Of a stretch of 44,825 bases of DNA, positions 1-6,840 are shown in pieces. Both the position numbers and the translations under genes were made by a program. The DNA is from Clostridiales bacterium (GTDB lineage: Bacteria; Bacillota; Clostridia; Christensenellales; Aristaeellaceae): assembly GCA_015056205.1 (NCBI GenBank), contig SVGS01000026.1, positions 1 through 44,825 on the forward strand, in the 5' to 3' direction. The stretch's first letter is position 1. Each line of letters begins with the position of its first letter. The notes beneath the pieces were generated by a model, which worked only from the letters and a program-made list of their open reading frames with translations, was not told the origin of the DNA and searched no databases.

Positions 1-2
1 TT

Positions 3-113
3 ACGGAGGAAGATATCACCGCAAAGCTGGAGCATGGTGTGCTAAGCCTGAACATCCCGAAGAAGGCAGAGAAGAAGCTTCCTGAAAAGAAGCTGATTGC
101 TATCGAAGGATAA
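3..113 (+). CDS. Hsp20/alpha-crystallin family small heat-shock protein (C-terminal fragment)
   Basis: Only the last 36 codons are in the window; the gene starts upstream. The readable end has the segment ITAKLEHGVLSLNIPKK followed by a Lys/Glu-rich tail ending IAIEG. This matches the last beta strands of the alpha-crystallin domain and the short C-terminal tail of bacterial Hsp20 chaperones, which hold unfolding proteins in the cytoplasm without ATP. A second stop codon (TAA TAA) and a rho-independent terminator follow directly, so it is the last gene of its transcript. The call rests on a short but characteristic stretch. Confidence 0.75.
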   Translation, partial: TEEDITAKLEHGVLSLNIPKKAEKKLPEKKLIAIEG

Positions 114-149
114 TAAAGACGCGCATTCCAAGCAAACTGAACCAATCGA

Positions 150-187
150 GGGGCTCATCACCAACCGTGGTGAGTCCCTTTTCTTAT
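150..187 (+). terminator. Rho-independent terminator of the Hsp20 gene
   Basis: A 12-base-pair stem (150-161 with 167-178, including two G-T pairs) and a CAACC loop are followed by TTTTCTTATT. It lies 36 bases after the Hsp20 stop. Confidence 0.85.
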
Positions 188-198
188 TGAAAGGTCAA

Positions 199-290
199 TG
201 CAACCCCCTGCCCGGATGATGCAACCCCCTGCAACCCCCTCCGGGTGATGCAACCGGTTGCAGGATACAGGACTGGAACCGGGTTGCAAT
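199..290. repeat. Cluster of TGCAACC repeat units
   Basis: In about 90 bases the motif TGCAACC or its complement recurs five times. It appears as TGCAACCCCCTGC at 199, as a doubled unit at 220-240, as the perfect 14-base palindrome TGCAACCGGTTGCA at 249-262, and as AACCGGGTTGCAA at 277-289. The stretch lies between two terminators facing each other and has no reading frame. It is not a CRISPR array, because spacing is irregular and units are short. Function unknown. Confidence 0.6.
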
Positions 291-318
291 TGTATCAAAA
301 TAAGAGTCCCAGAAGGGT

Positions 319-352
319 AAAAAGAAAGCGCCGTTCGTGACTGAACGACGCC
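319..352 (-). terminator. Rho-independent terminator of the hxlR-radical SAM-nitroreductase operon
   Basis: Read on the minus strand, a 9-base-pair stem with one mismatch (343-351 with 328-336) and a 6-base loop are followed by TTTCTTTTT at 327-319. It lies just after the nitroreductase stop. Confidence 0.85.
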
Positions 353-373
353 AATAGGATATATGAGATCGGA

Positions 374-892
374 TTACAGCGTGTACACGTAATCCGCTTT
401 TCTCGGCGTGGCCTGCCCGGCGGGCTTGGCGGCATAGCCGAGGATCAGATTGCCGATGCCCTCATAGTTGCCTTCGATGCCCAGCTTCTTCAGGATGGCC
501 TTTCCTTCTTCGCTCTCAAACTCTTCCTTGGCGCGGTGCACCCAGCAGCTGGCAACGCCCAGGTCGGCGGCAGCGTTCATCATGTTGCCCATAACCAGGC
601 TTCCGTCATACACATAGGTCGGCATGTCCTTGTTTGCCAGCACGACGACCAGATCCGGCGCACCGTAGAACGGATCGATATCCATGCCCATCGCGGCGGC
701 ATTCAGCTTTGCCAGCTTCTGACGGGTTTCCTGATCTTTGATCACCAGGATGATGGGTGACTGCTTGCCCATACCGGTGGGGGCATAGGTTCCGGCTTCC
801 AGGATGGCTTGGAGCTTTTCTTCTTCGACATGTTCCGGCTTGTAGGCACGGCAGCTGCGGCGGGTCTTCAGGGTGGTGATGGTGTCTGACAT
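374..892 (-). CDS. Nitroreductase family protein
   Basis: A 172-residue FMN-dependent oxidoreductase of the nitroreductase fold. These small cytoplasmic flavoproteins use NAD(P)H to reduce nitroaromatics, quinones or other substrates as dimers. The N-terminal TRRSCRAYKPEHV stretch (residues 10-22) is the classic FMN-phosphate-binding start of the family. The segment GTYAPTGMGKQSP (about 34-46) and the C-terminal GYAAKPAG fit the short single-domain subgroup, and the length is normal. A strong AAGGAGGA ribosome site precedes the ATG. It is the last gene of an operon with the radical SAM gene 19 bases upstream and the HxlR regulator, and is followed by a terminator. HxlR proteins often control redox or electrophile-response genes, which suits this product. 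The natural substrate cannot be read from sequence. Confidence 0.9.
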   Translation of the reverse strand: MSDTITTLKTRRSCRAYKPEHVEEEKLQAILEAGTYAPTGMGKQSPIILVIKDQETRQKLAKLNAAAMGMDIDPFYGAPDLVVVLANKDMPTYVYDGSLVMGNMMNAAADLGVASCWVHRAKEEFESEEGKAILKKLGIEGNYEGIGNLILGYAAKPAGQATPRKADYVYTL

Positions 893-911
893 GATGGTGT
901 CCTCCTTCTAT

Positions 912-1805
912 TTATCGGTTCAGTACTGAACCCTCTCCGCCGCGGGCTGGAAATTCATTCAGATGCGCACGGAGTTGTTCACGTGTTTCCTGAACTGCCT
1001 CGATCATGTCCTGCTTCTGATCCGGCAGCCTGGCCTGCATAGGTACAAGATTGGACGGATGCGAGCCAAAGTAATATGTGCCCTTCAGATCCAGACGACG
1101 GATGAGCCGCTCCTGCTCGTCCAGCAGCTGACCGATGGTGCATTCCTTGAATGCGCCGCTTTTCATATCCTGATACAGGCGGCACCCTGGCTGGGCGTGC
1201 AGGCTGCCGATGAACAATAGGTGCGGCTGTACCGCGTTGATCAGGTCGGCTGTGGCGTCTGCGTTCTCTTTCCACAGTTCTGCGCCGCCGCAGCCCAGAA
1301 TCGCGTTAAAGCTGTAGTCCATACCTGCCTTGGTCAGCCTGAGCAGCTGCTCCCGCGCTTCCGCTGACGTATGGCCTTTGTTCATGTAGGTCAGCGCGGC
1401 GTCCAGACCGCTTTCCACACCGATGTCCAGGCCATGGATACCCGCTGCCCGGAGCAGTTGAAGCTCCTCATCGGTTTTGGTTTTGATGTTCTGGATGGAG
1501 GCGTACATGGCGATGGTCTCCACCTTGGGAAGTTTCCGGTGAATGGCATCCGCAATCTTCAGAAGTTTCTCCGCCGAGAGCACGAAAGCATCGCCGTGCT
1601 CCAGAAAAACCCGTTTCACGTTGGGGCAATAGCGCGTGGCTTCCTCAATATCCGCTTCCACCTCTTCCATCGGGCAGACCTTGAACTGCACATCCGGGTA
1701 CATATAGCAGAAGGTGCATTTGTTATGGCTGCAGCCAAGGGTCACCTGAAGCAGCAGCGAGTTGGCCTCGTAGGGCGGTCTGTAGACAATACCGGTCATA
1801 TTCAT
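912..1805 (-). CDS. Radical SAM protein
   Basis: A 297-residue radical S-adenosylmethionine enzyme. The iron-sulfur ligands are C25, C30 and C33 in GCSHNKCTFCY. This CX4CX2C spacing differs from the usual CX3CX2C but recurs in a clostridial subgroup annotated only as radical SAM protein. The sequence continues with a TIM-barrel pattern, including FLEHGDAFVLS (about 66-76) and LDIGVESGLD (about 125-134), the latter like the SAM-binding GE/ESG motif. No SPASM domain or auxiliary cysteine cluster is evident. The start overlaps the hxlR stop by four bases (ATGA), so the two are translationally coupled. M1 and M3 are both possible starts. The reaction is unknown; B12-binding or tRNA-modifying roles cannot be assigned. 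Confidence 0.85.
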   Translation of the reverse strand: MNMTGIVYRPPYEANSLLLQVTLGCSHNKCTFCYMYPDVQFKVCPMEEVEADIEEATRYCPNVKRVFLEHGDAFVLSAEKLLKIADAIHRKLPKVETIAMYASIQNIKTKTDEELQLLRAAGIHGLDIGVESGLDAALTYMNKGHTSAEAREQLLRLTKAGMDYSFNAILGCGGAELWKENADATADLINAVQPHLLFIGSLHAQPGCRLYQDMKSGAFKECTIGQLLDEQERLIRRLDLKGTYYFGSHPSNLVPMQARLPDQKQDMIEAVQETREQLRAHLNEFPARGGEGSVLNR

Positions 1806-2155
1806 ACTATAGTTTCTCCCTGCATTTGTGCGATATATTCGTTTCCCCAGGTTTCCATAGCAGCGACAACAGGGTGAAACTTCTTTCCAATTTCCGTCAG
1901 CGAATACTCTACATGTGGCGGAATGGCCTCATACTGCACCCGCCTGATCAGCCCATATTCTTCAAGAGACTTCAGCTGCACGGACAGCGTGGCATGTGTC
2001 ATCTTCGGCATCTTGCGAAGCAGCTCATTAAAACGGATCGGGCCTTCCTCCAGATAGAGCAGGATCAGCACGGCCCATTTCCCGGAGATCAGCGTCTGCG
2101 CCGTCGCGTAAGGGCATTCGCCGAAGCGTTCCTCCATAGTCGTTGGTTTATCCAT
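1802..2155 (-). CDS. HxlR-family winged-helix transcriptional regulator
   Basis: A 117-residue DNA-binding regulator of the HxlR (MarR-like) family, dimeric in the cytoplasm. The signature CPYATAQTLISGKWAVLILL (about 14-33) is followed by the helix-turn-helix region RFNELLRKMPKMTHATLSVQL and the wing with GLIRRVQYEAIPPHVEYSLTE, the textbook family pattern. C14 sits at the position used as a redox or electrophile sensor in several HxlR proteins; that role here is inference. It is the first gene of an operon with a radical SAM protein and a nitroreductase. It probably controls its own operon through the dyad that overlaps the promoter 70 bases upstream. Confidence 0.93.
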   Translation of the reverse strand: MDKPTTMEERFGECPYATAQTLISGKWAVLILLYLEEGPIRFNELLRKMPKMTHATLSVQLKSLEEYGLIRRVQYEAIPPHVEYSLTEIGKKFHPVVAAMETWGNEYIAQMQGETIV

Positions 2156-2223
2156 CTGACGATATCACCTCATTCGATTCTTCCTTTGGCTGCTTTTAAT
2201 AGTCATTTTCTTGAACCGGTCTT

Positions 2224-2252
2224 ATTATACGACCGTCAAATGAACAGCACAA
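2224..2252 (-). promoter_or_regulatory. Promoter and putative HxlR operator
   Basis: Minus-strand TATAAT (2229-2224) lies 17 bases after a weak -35 TTGTGC (2252-2247). An imperfect dyad, GGTC-gtataataa-GACC, is centred on the -10 box, with flanking GAC/GTTC extending it. A repressor bound here would block RNA polymerase, which suits HxlR autoregulation. Confidence 0.6.
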
Positions 2253-2266
2253 GTACGATTTTTCAT

Positions 2267-2300
2267 GATACCTGGTATCTTTGAAGATACTTACAGATAC
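2267..2300. repeat. GATAC repeats with palindrome
   Basis: GATACCTGGTATC (2267-2279) is a palindrome around one central base. Two further GATAC copies follow in direct orientation at 2286 and 2296. The group lies at the edge of the phage and recombinase remnants and may be an old protein-binding or junction site; this is only a guess. Confidence 0.35.
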
Positions 2301-2394
2301 CGCCAATTCGGCCTGACGACCACCTTCGTCACCGTTCCTGTCCAGCTGATGGCATTCGCGCCGGGCTTCAGCACCGGGAACTCACCATCGCCGA
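2291..2394 (-). pseudogene. Phage tail protein remnant (C-terminal end)
   Basis: The minus strand encodes about 33 residues ending in a stop, including GEFPVLKPGANAISWTG and ending VVVRPNWRYL. This pattern (PVLKPG, N-I-W-G, then a PNWRYL end) is the C-terminus of siphophage distal-tail or tail-family proteins. Nothing upstream in frame belongs to it, because the sequence runs into the recombinase remnant on the other strand. It is therefore a broken piece, not a gene. It marks a former prophage or phage-derived element here. Confidence 0.55.
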
Positions 2395-2590
2395 GAAGGG
2401 GATTTCCGGGTACAAGGTCAGCACCAACGCCCGAGACGCGATCGTGGAAATAAAGAGACGAGCAGCACAGCATCAGTTCGATGTGCTGCTCGTTTTTATG
2501 TTCGACCGCTTAGGCCGCCGTGAAGATGAAACGCCCTTTGTGGTTCAATGGTTCGTACAGCAGGGCATCCCTATTGCATTACCTTGTTTT
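2378..2590 (+). pseudogene. Serine site-specific recombinase remnant (resolvase catalytic domain piece)
   Basis: The plus strand encodes about 65 residues typical of the middle of a large serine recombinase catalytic domain: EKGISGYKVSTNARDAI, then FDVLLVFMFDRLGRREDETP and FVVQWFVQQGI. The block LLVFMFDRLGRR carries the conserved DRLGR motif. The N-terminal part with the catalytic serine and the DNA-binding and zinc-ribbon parts are missing. After GI the frame drifts into unrelated sequence that runs into the 3' end of the neighbouring minus-strand gene. It is a dead fragment of an integrase of the phage or Tn4451 type and marks the edge of the AT-rich island. Confidence 0.75.
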
Positions 2591-3614
2591 ATGTATGTTC
2601 TTCAATGGCTTTCTTTCCGGCTTCCACCATTTCAACCAGAACATCTTCTTCCTGTTTGCCCGGAATATCTCCACGGGTGAAATATGTATCTCTCAATACG
2701 TCCTTTAGCTGGCTGCAGGAAGTAACGAAAGAAAACTTCGTCAGTCCAGTGCCCAGCAATGAGTCTGCAAGTAATCCACCGGCAAACGGGATCTTTTTCA
2801 ACAAGCCGGCACCAACTTCCTTGGCCATCTTTTTGGCGAACCATTTGCCAACATTGACGACAAAAGGATGAATGGCACCTTGCGTAAGTGCTTTCTGCAG
2901 CAGGAATTTTTCTACACCTGTTCCCATAGCCTTGGCAACAGCCCTGATTGCGTCATTTGCACCTTCTATTCCATAGATAGAGCCAATGCAAAGAATCAGA
3001 ATATTCTGTACTCCTGCATCGATTGTTTCACTCTCATGGGACAATCCGAGATCTGGAAACCCGTATAAATAAAGCAGTTCCTGAACAGTTCGGAGCATAA
3101 ATCCATATGTTGACACGATGGCAACGCCTTCCGGTATACTGCGGTCTTTTGAAACCCTGTACGCTTTGTCTGCTTCGGCTGCGATGCAGGCAGCAGCCAG
3201 CTGATCCAGTTCTTCCAGCGGAACCCCTGCCTTGATTGGCGATAAAGCAATAGCCTGATCCACCGTGTCCTGTGGGTATTTGGTTTTCAGCTGCGTTTCC
3301 AGATACTCTGCTCTGTTGATTTTCATTCCGGGGGTTTTCAATACCAGGATCACAATATCCTCGATATCAATTTGACCATTTCCATTCTGATCAATAGCAC
3401 TCAGTACTGAACTCCCGGCGTTATTAAGTCTCTTATGTACGCTGGCAGAAACAGCGGATATATCTACGCCAGAATCATTTGCAACCTTGGTCAGATATTC
3501 TCCGGCCTGACTCGCTTTTTCAGATATGGTCTTTCCCGCTTCGCTTGCTGCACTGGCTATGTTTGAAATAGCCCCGCCAACATTCTTTTTTAAGGAATTA
3601 AACAAGCCTGCCAT
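2589..3614 (-). CDS. EF-hand-containing hypothetical protein (EcsC-like)
   Basis: A 341-residue protein of unproven function. Residues 1-45 are Ala/Ser/Gly-rich and helical, of the kind that can form an amphipathic or coiled segment; there is no signal peptide. Residues 75-86 (DQNGNGQIDIED) fit a canonical calcium-binding EF-hand loop, with Asp, Asn, Asn, Asp and Asp at the ligand positions. The second half has long hydrophobic and glycine-rich helices (about 200-310, including KKIPFAGGLLADSLLG) resembling the EcsC family of membrane-associated proteins; I hold that loosely. The AGGGGGAG ribosome site 6 bases before the ATG supports the start. The gene is AT-rich compared with the flanking chromosome and lies in the island between recombinase debris and a small membrane protein. 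Confidence 0.6.
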   Translation of the reverse strand: MAGLFNSLKKNVGGAISNIASAASEAGKTISEKASQAGEYLTKVANDSGVDISAVSASVHKRLNNAGSSVLSAIDQNGNGQIDIEDIVILVLKTPGMKINRAEYLETQLKTKYPQDTVDQAIALSPIKAGVPLEELDQLAAACIAAEADKAYRVSKDRSIPEGVAIVSTYGFMLRTVQELLYLYGFPDLGLSHESETIDAGVQNILILCIGSIYGIEGANDAIRAVAKAMGTGVEKFLLQKALTQGAIHPFVVNVGKWFAKKMAKEVGAGLLKKIPFAGGLLADSLLGTGLTKFSFVTSCSQLKDVLRDTYFTRGDIPGKQEEDVLVEMVEAGKKAIEEHT

Positions 3615-3741
3615 TAGAACTCCCCCTGTAATTATTTATCCTTTGTTTTTATTATAATTCTTCATCTGCGTGGAGTTTTCCTGCAATAAACTCAGGGGAC
3701 AGAAACAGGGACAAACTTCAATGGCCTCCATTCTATTCTTT

Positions 3742-4137
3742 TCATCCTGCTTTTTTCTCGTTGTTAGCAAGATAACCAAACAGGATGAGGGCAATGGAAC
3801 CAATAAGGAGACAATAGTAACCAGCGCCGTTCTGTATCATGGATTTAGCAATAGCGGCAGACGCCCGGTCTACTTTGCTCAGGCTTGATGTCACACTGCT
3901 GTTTTCAACGAAGAATAAGACAAACGAAGCAGCGCCCATGAGAATCACTGGAACATACTTTTCAGATAACGAACATATGAGTGCAATGGCAGCTATAATA
4001 ATGATGAATATTCCATCACCACCGTCGAAGAGGCTCTTGGACAGAGATGAACCCAAGAATGAAACAGATATATATGGAAGGAAAGCACTGATACCGACAA
4101 TCACACTTGCAAGCAGACACAGATTTTTCTTCGACAT
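3742..4137 (-). CDS. Small multi-pass membrane protein, unknown function
   Basis: A 131-residue protein with four hydrophobic segments (about 5-27, 43-58, 63-77 and 105-125) separated by short polar loops, so most of it sits in the membrane. I recognise no catalytic motif. The last residues, NNEKKAG, are a charged tail. AAAGGAGG precedes the ATG at good distance, so it is likely translated. It is AT-rich and transcribed in the same direction as the EF-hand gene, 127 bases upstream of it; the two could share a transcript. No terminator is obvious between them. Confidence 0.55.
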   Translation of the reverse strand: MSKKNLCLLASVIVGISAFLPYISVSFLGSSLSKSLFDGGDGIFIIIIAAIALICSLSEKYVPVILMGAASFVLFFVENSSVTSSLSKVDRASAAIAKSMIQNGAGYYCLLIGSIALILFGYLANNEKKAG

Positions 4138-4877
4138 GGGATTAACCTCCTTTGGTTATGATACTCACCTTTATTCTATGCAAGGACGAACAATGAATCA
4201 ACATCGGAATATGTGCCCCACGCACAAGTGTGCCTTGGTCAGAGATAACCTGCTGAAAATCGGAGATGATAGCCCCATCGAACAGCATAATCGCGTTGAA
4301 ATGTCAGCTGAGATCTTCAAGGACAGCCGCCCAATTTGCTTGCTTTTTATATGCTCTCTGATTCACCTGAGCAATCTTTTGTAATGGTATTCAAAGGCAT
4401 CATTGAAATCGAATCAGGCAGATTCTATACTGGATTTGGTGGAAAGGGAGAATATTCATCGATTCCATGACTTTATCGCCACTATATTCGAAAGAATTGG
4501 CCTGACAGAAGTTGAAAATTATGCAAGGGGGGGAAAAAGCCAGAAACGGTTACATGACTTGATTAAGGATCTATGCTGTGGTAATATAAATCGACTGCTG
4601 TGCAGGTAGAAATTGAACAGGATTTGTCGAATTCACGATGGATGCATCAGCAAATCCAAATCGGGTGCTTCAAGTGATAGATTACCATTGCCCATATTAT
4701 ATTACAGGAAGTTTATTGCTTCTTGCGCAAGCATTGCGGTATAGGTGTAGTCAGTAACTGACACGCCATTGTTGTCGGATGGTAGTTTATAAACAGGCGA
4801 ATCAGAAAGCACGAAGATAATTATGAGCGGTAGATTTGAGCAATCTGCTGCCATCAAAAAAACGGGAGGTTTGAATC
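4138..4877. other. 740-base stretch with decayed coding fragments, no intact gene
   Basis: No convincing gene is present. Short plus-strand pieces read like protein but overlap in different frames and lack ribosome sites. Positions 4351-4470 give 39 residues including FKGIIEIESGRFYTGFGGKG. Positions 4403-4609 give 68 residues including ATIFERIGLTEVENYARGGK. Around 4600-4675 is VQVEIEQDLSNSRWMHQQIQ. A frame from about 4628 to a stop near 4771 includes VIDYHCPYYITGSLLLLAQA. This looks like one or two genes broken by frameshifts. The palindrome GTCAGTAACTGAC (4750-4762) could be a regulatory site for the operon that starts at 4878. I found no clear -35/-10 pair for that operon. Confidence 0.4.
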
Positions 4878-6824
4878 ATGAAACGTCTTCTTGTTCTTTT
4901 ACTTGGTTTATTATTCCTTGCTTCTGCAGTTACGGCAGAAGAATCATCTTCTGTTGCCGTAAATACAAAGGAACACGTTTTCCTTGGGAGCTACGAGCAA
5001 GACAATAATCCGGACAATGGAGGGGAACCAATCGAATGGATTCCAATTGATTATTCCGAAGGAAAAACCTTGCTTATCAGCAAGTATGCGCTTGACTGCC
5101 AGGGGTTCAATACAGTAAAAGAGGATACTGACTGGAAGTCAAGCAGCATACGGACATGGTTAAATGATGCTTTTTTCAACGCGGCCTTTACGGGTGAAGA
5201 GCAAACTGCGGTTCTTCCCACGACTGTCAGTAATGGGGCGAATGAGCAGAATCCAGCATGGACAGGCAGAATAACGGAGGATACAATTGACCGTGTTTTC
5301 CTTCTCAGTTATCGGGAGGTAAATTCCTACTTCCCGGGGACGAATGATCGCAAGACTAGCGGAACTGAGTATGCCAGATCAAAAGGTGCAAAGTTTCTGG
5401 GATTCACAACAATAGGTTATGGGGAGACAGACTGGTGGCTGCGTTCTCCCGGTGCCGCAGCGAATGAAGCTGCTTATGTAGGAGTGGTCCGGGATATCAA
5501 TACAAAAGGTGTTTCTGATAAAGTTGGGATACGTCCGGCAATATGGCTTGATGCTTCTGTGGATCGTTCATTCTTTCAATATGAACAATATGTCAAAGCG
5601 TCTCAATTTGAGGCTGAAGGGAAATACGAAGATGCTGCCAACATTTTTGAAACACTCGGAACATATAACGGCAGTGTGGAATGTACAAGAAGAGTCCGAT
5701 ATTTGCATGCTCAGAAAGCTACAGCAGAGAATGACTATAATACAGCCCTGCGACTGTATGAACTGATCGGAGATTATGAGGATAGCTTCATTCAGGCAAG
5801 AGCGTGCCGCTATGCATTAGCTGTTGAGAAACAGGATGCAGGCGAATATGAAACGGCGGCGAAAATGTTTGAAAAAGCAGGACAGTACAAGGATAGCATG
5901 AGCAGGCTGAAGCAGTGTTATGAGAAGCTCGGTATTCCGATCTATTATTTCGGTACTGAAGCTGTCAGCACTGGTGTTGACACGGGATATTCAAAATCGG
6001 AAGTGATAAACGGGAATGACAGGCATTTCGGATGGAGACTTGGGCAGTTTTTTACCAGCGGCTTTACACGGGTAACCACAAATGATGCGGGGCAGCCTGT
6101 ATTTATCAAAACATTAGGGGATTCTGTTACGTTATGGTTTGATATAGAGCAGAACATTGATGCATTGAACAATAATACAAATCTTGTCATTAATGGCGAT
6201 GCAAATGGTTATAACCAGTACTTCGGTGTTAAAAAGACAAATTTCGGACGCGGCACGTTAATTGTTCGTCACACGAATTATCAGAATAACAAAGGCGCTC
6301 CGCAGATTTATACGGACTATCTCCTGGCAAAGGGAACTTCAGGCGCGGATACGAAGGTTGTTTTGCACGAAGAAGGAGATTATGAAGTCGTTCTGGATTA
6401 TGAAATAGCTGATAACGATATCACACATTTTACGAACAAATATGGAAACTATCAAATTTCAGTTGCATTCTCTGTACGAAATGGTAATTGCATGGTCTAT
6501 CCGTTTGATGTGCTGACCGGGGCGGAACTTCAAAATACGTCCATTACTGAAAACGGGTTTTCCCTTGACCTCGCACGTTCCAGATATCTGGATATTAATG
6601 TGAAGCGTTCAGTTATCGTAGAAGGACCGGCAGGTATGATAGAGGATGAACGCTTTAATCGTCCGGCCAAAGATGGTGACCAGTATACTGCAGAAGGTAT
6701 TTATACAATATCTGTCAGCAATCGGTATACGGGCGAATCAACAACAAAGACTATTTTTGTTGGTTCAGATGCTTTACTGCAGGAATATATTGCACATGGG
6801 TTCTCGCCCGATCGTTTAAAGTGA
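4878..6824 (+). CDS. Secreted DUF6273 domain protein with TPR-like repeats
   Basis: A 648-residue exported protein. Residues 1-20 are a Sec signal peptide (MKRLLVLLLGLLFLASAVTA). Residues about 30-230 match DUF6273: PIEWIPID, then WKSSSIRTWLN, and the closing WWLRSPG and VGIRPAIWL signatures. Residues about 232-345 hold three TPR-like helical repeats (EGKYEDAANIFETLG, ENDYNTALRLYELIGDYEDS, AGEYETAAKMFEKAGQYKDS). The rest (about 350-648) is beta-rich with no known motif. The GGGAGG site before the ATG fixes the start. The toxin gene begins 16 bases after the stop, so they are probably co-transcribed. It could be a surface scaffold or delivery partner for that toxin; this is inference. No lipobox or LPxTG anchor is seen. 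Base composition is AT-rich. Confidence 0.75.
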   Translation: MKRLLVLLLGLLFLASAVTAEESSSVAVNTKEHVFLGSYEQDNNPDNGGEPIEWIPIDYSEGKTLLISKYALDCQGFNTVKEDTDWKSSSIRTWLNDAFFNAAFTGEEQTAVLPTTVSNGANEQNPAWTGRITEDTIDRVFLLSYREVNSYFPGTNDRKTSGTEYARSKGAKFLGFTTIGYGETDWWLRSPGAAANEAAYVGVVRDINTKGVSDKVGIRPAIWLDASVDRSFFQYEQYVKASQFEAEGKYEDAANIFETLGTYNGSVECTRRVRYLHAQKATAENDYNTALRLYELIGDYEDSFIQARACRYALAVEKQDAGEYETAAKMFEKAGQYKDSMSRLKQCYEKLGIPIYYFGTEAVSTGVDTGYSKSEVINGNDRHFGWRLGQFFTSGFTRVTTNDAGQPVFIKTLGDSVTLWFDIEQNIDALNNNTNLVINGDANGYNQYFGVKKTNFGRGTLIVRHTNYQNNKGAPQIYTDYLLAKGTSGADTKVVLHEEGDYEVVLDYEIADNDITHFTNKYGNYQISVAFSVRNGNCMVYPFDVLTGAELQNTSITENGFSLDLARSRYLDINVKRSVIVEGPAGMIEDERFNRPAKDGDQYTAEGIYTISVSNRYTGESTTKTIFVGSDALLQEYIAHGFSPDRLK

Positions 6825-6840
6825 GTGAGGTGAAAGTGAA

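Noticed and set aside
3696..3718. GGGGACAGAAACAGGGACA motif resembling debris of REP-associated transposase repeats
   Set aside because: Too short and only one copy; no transposase piece is next to it.
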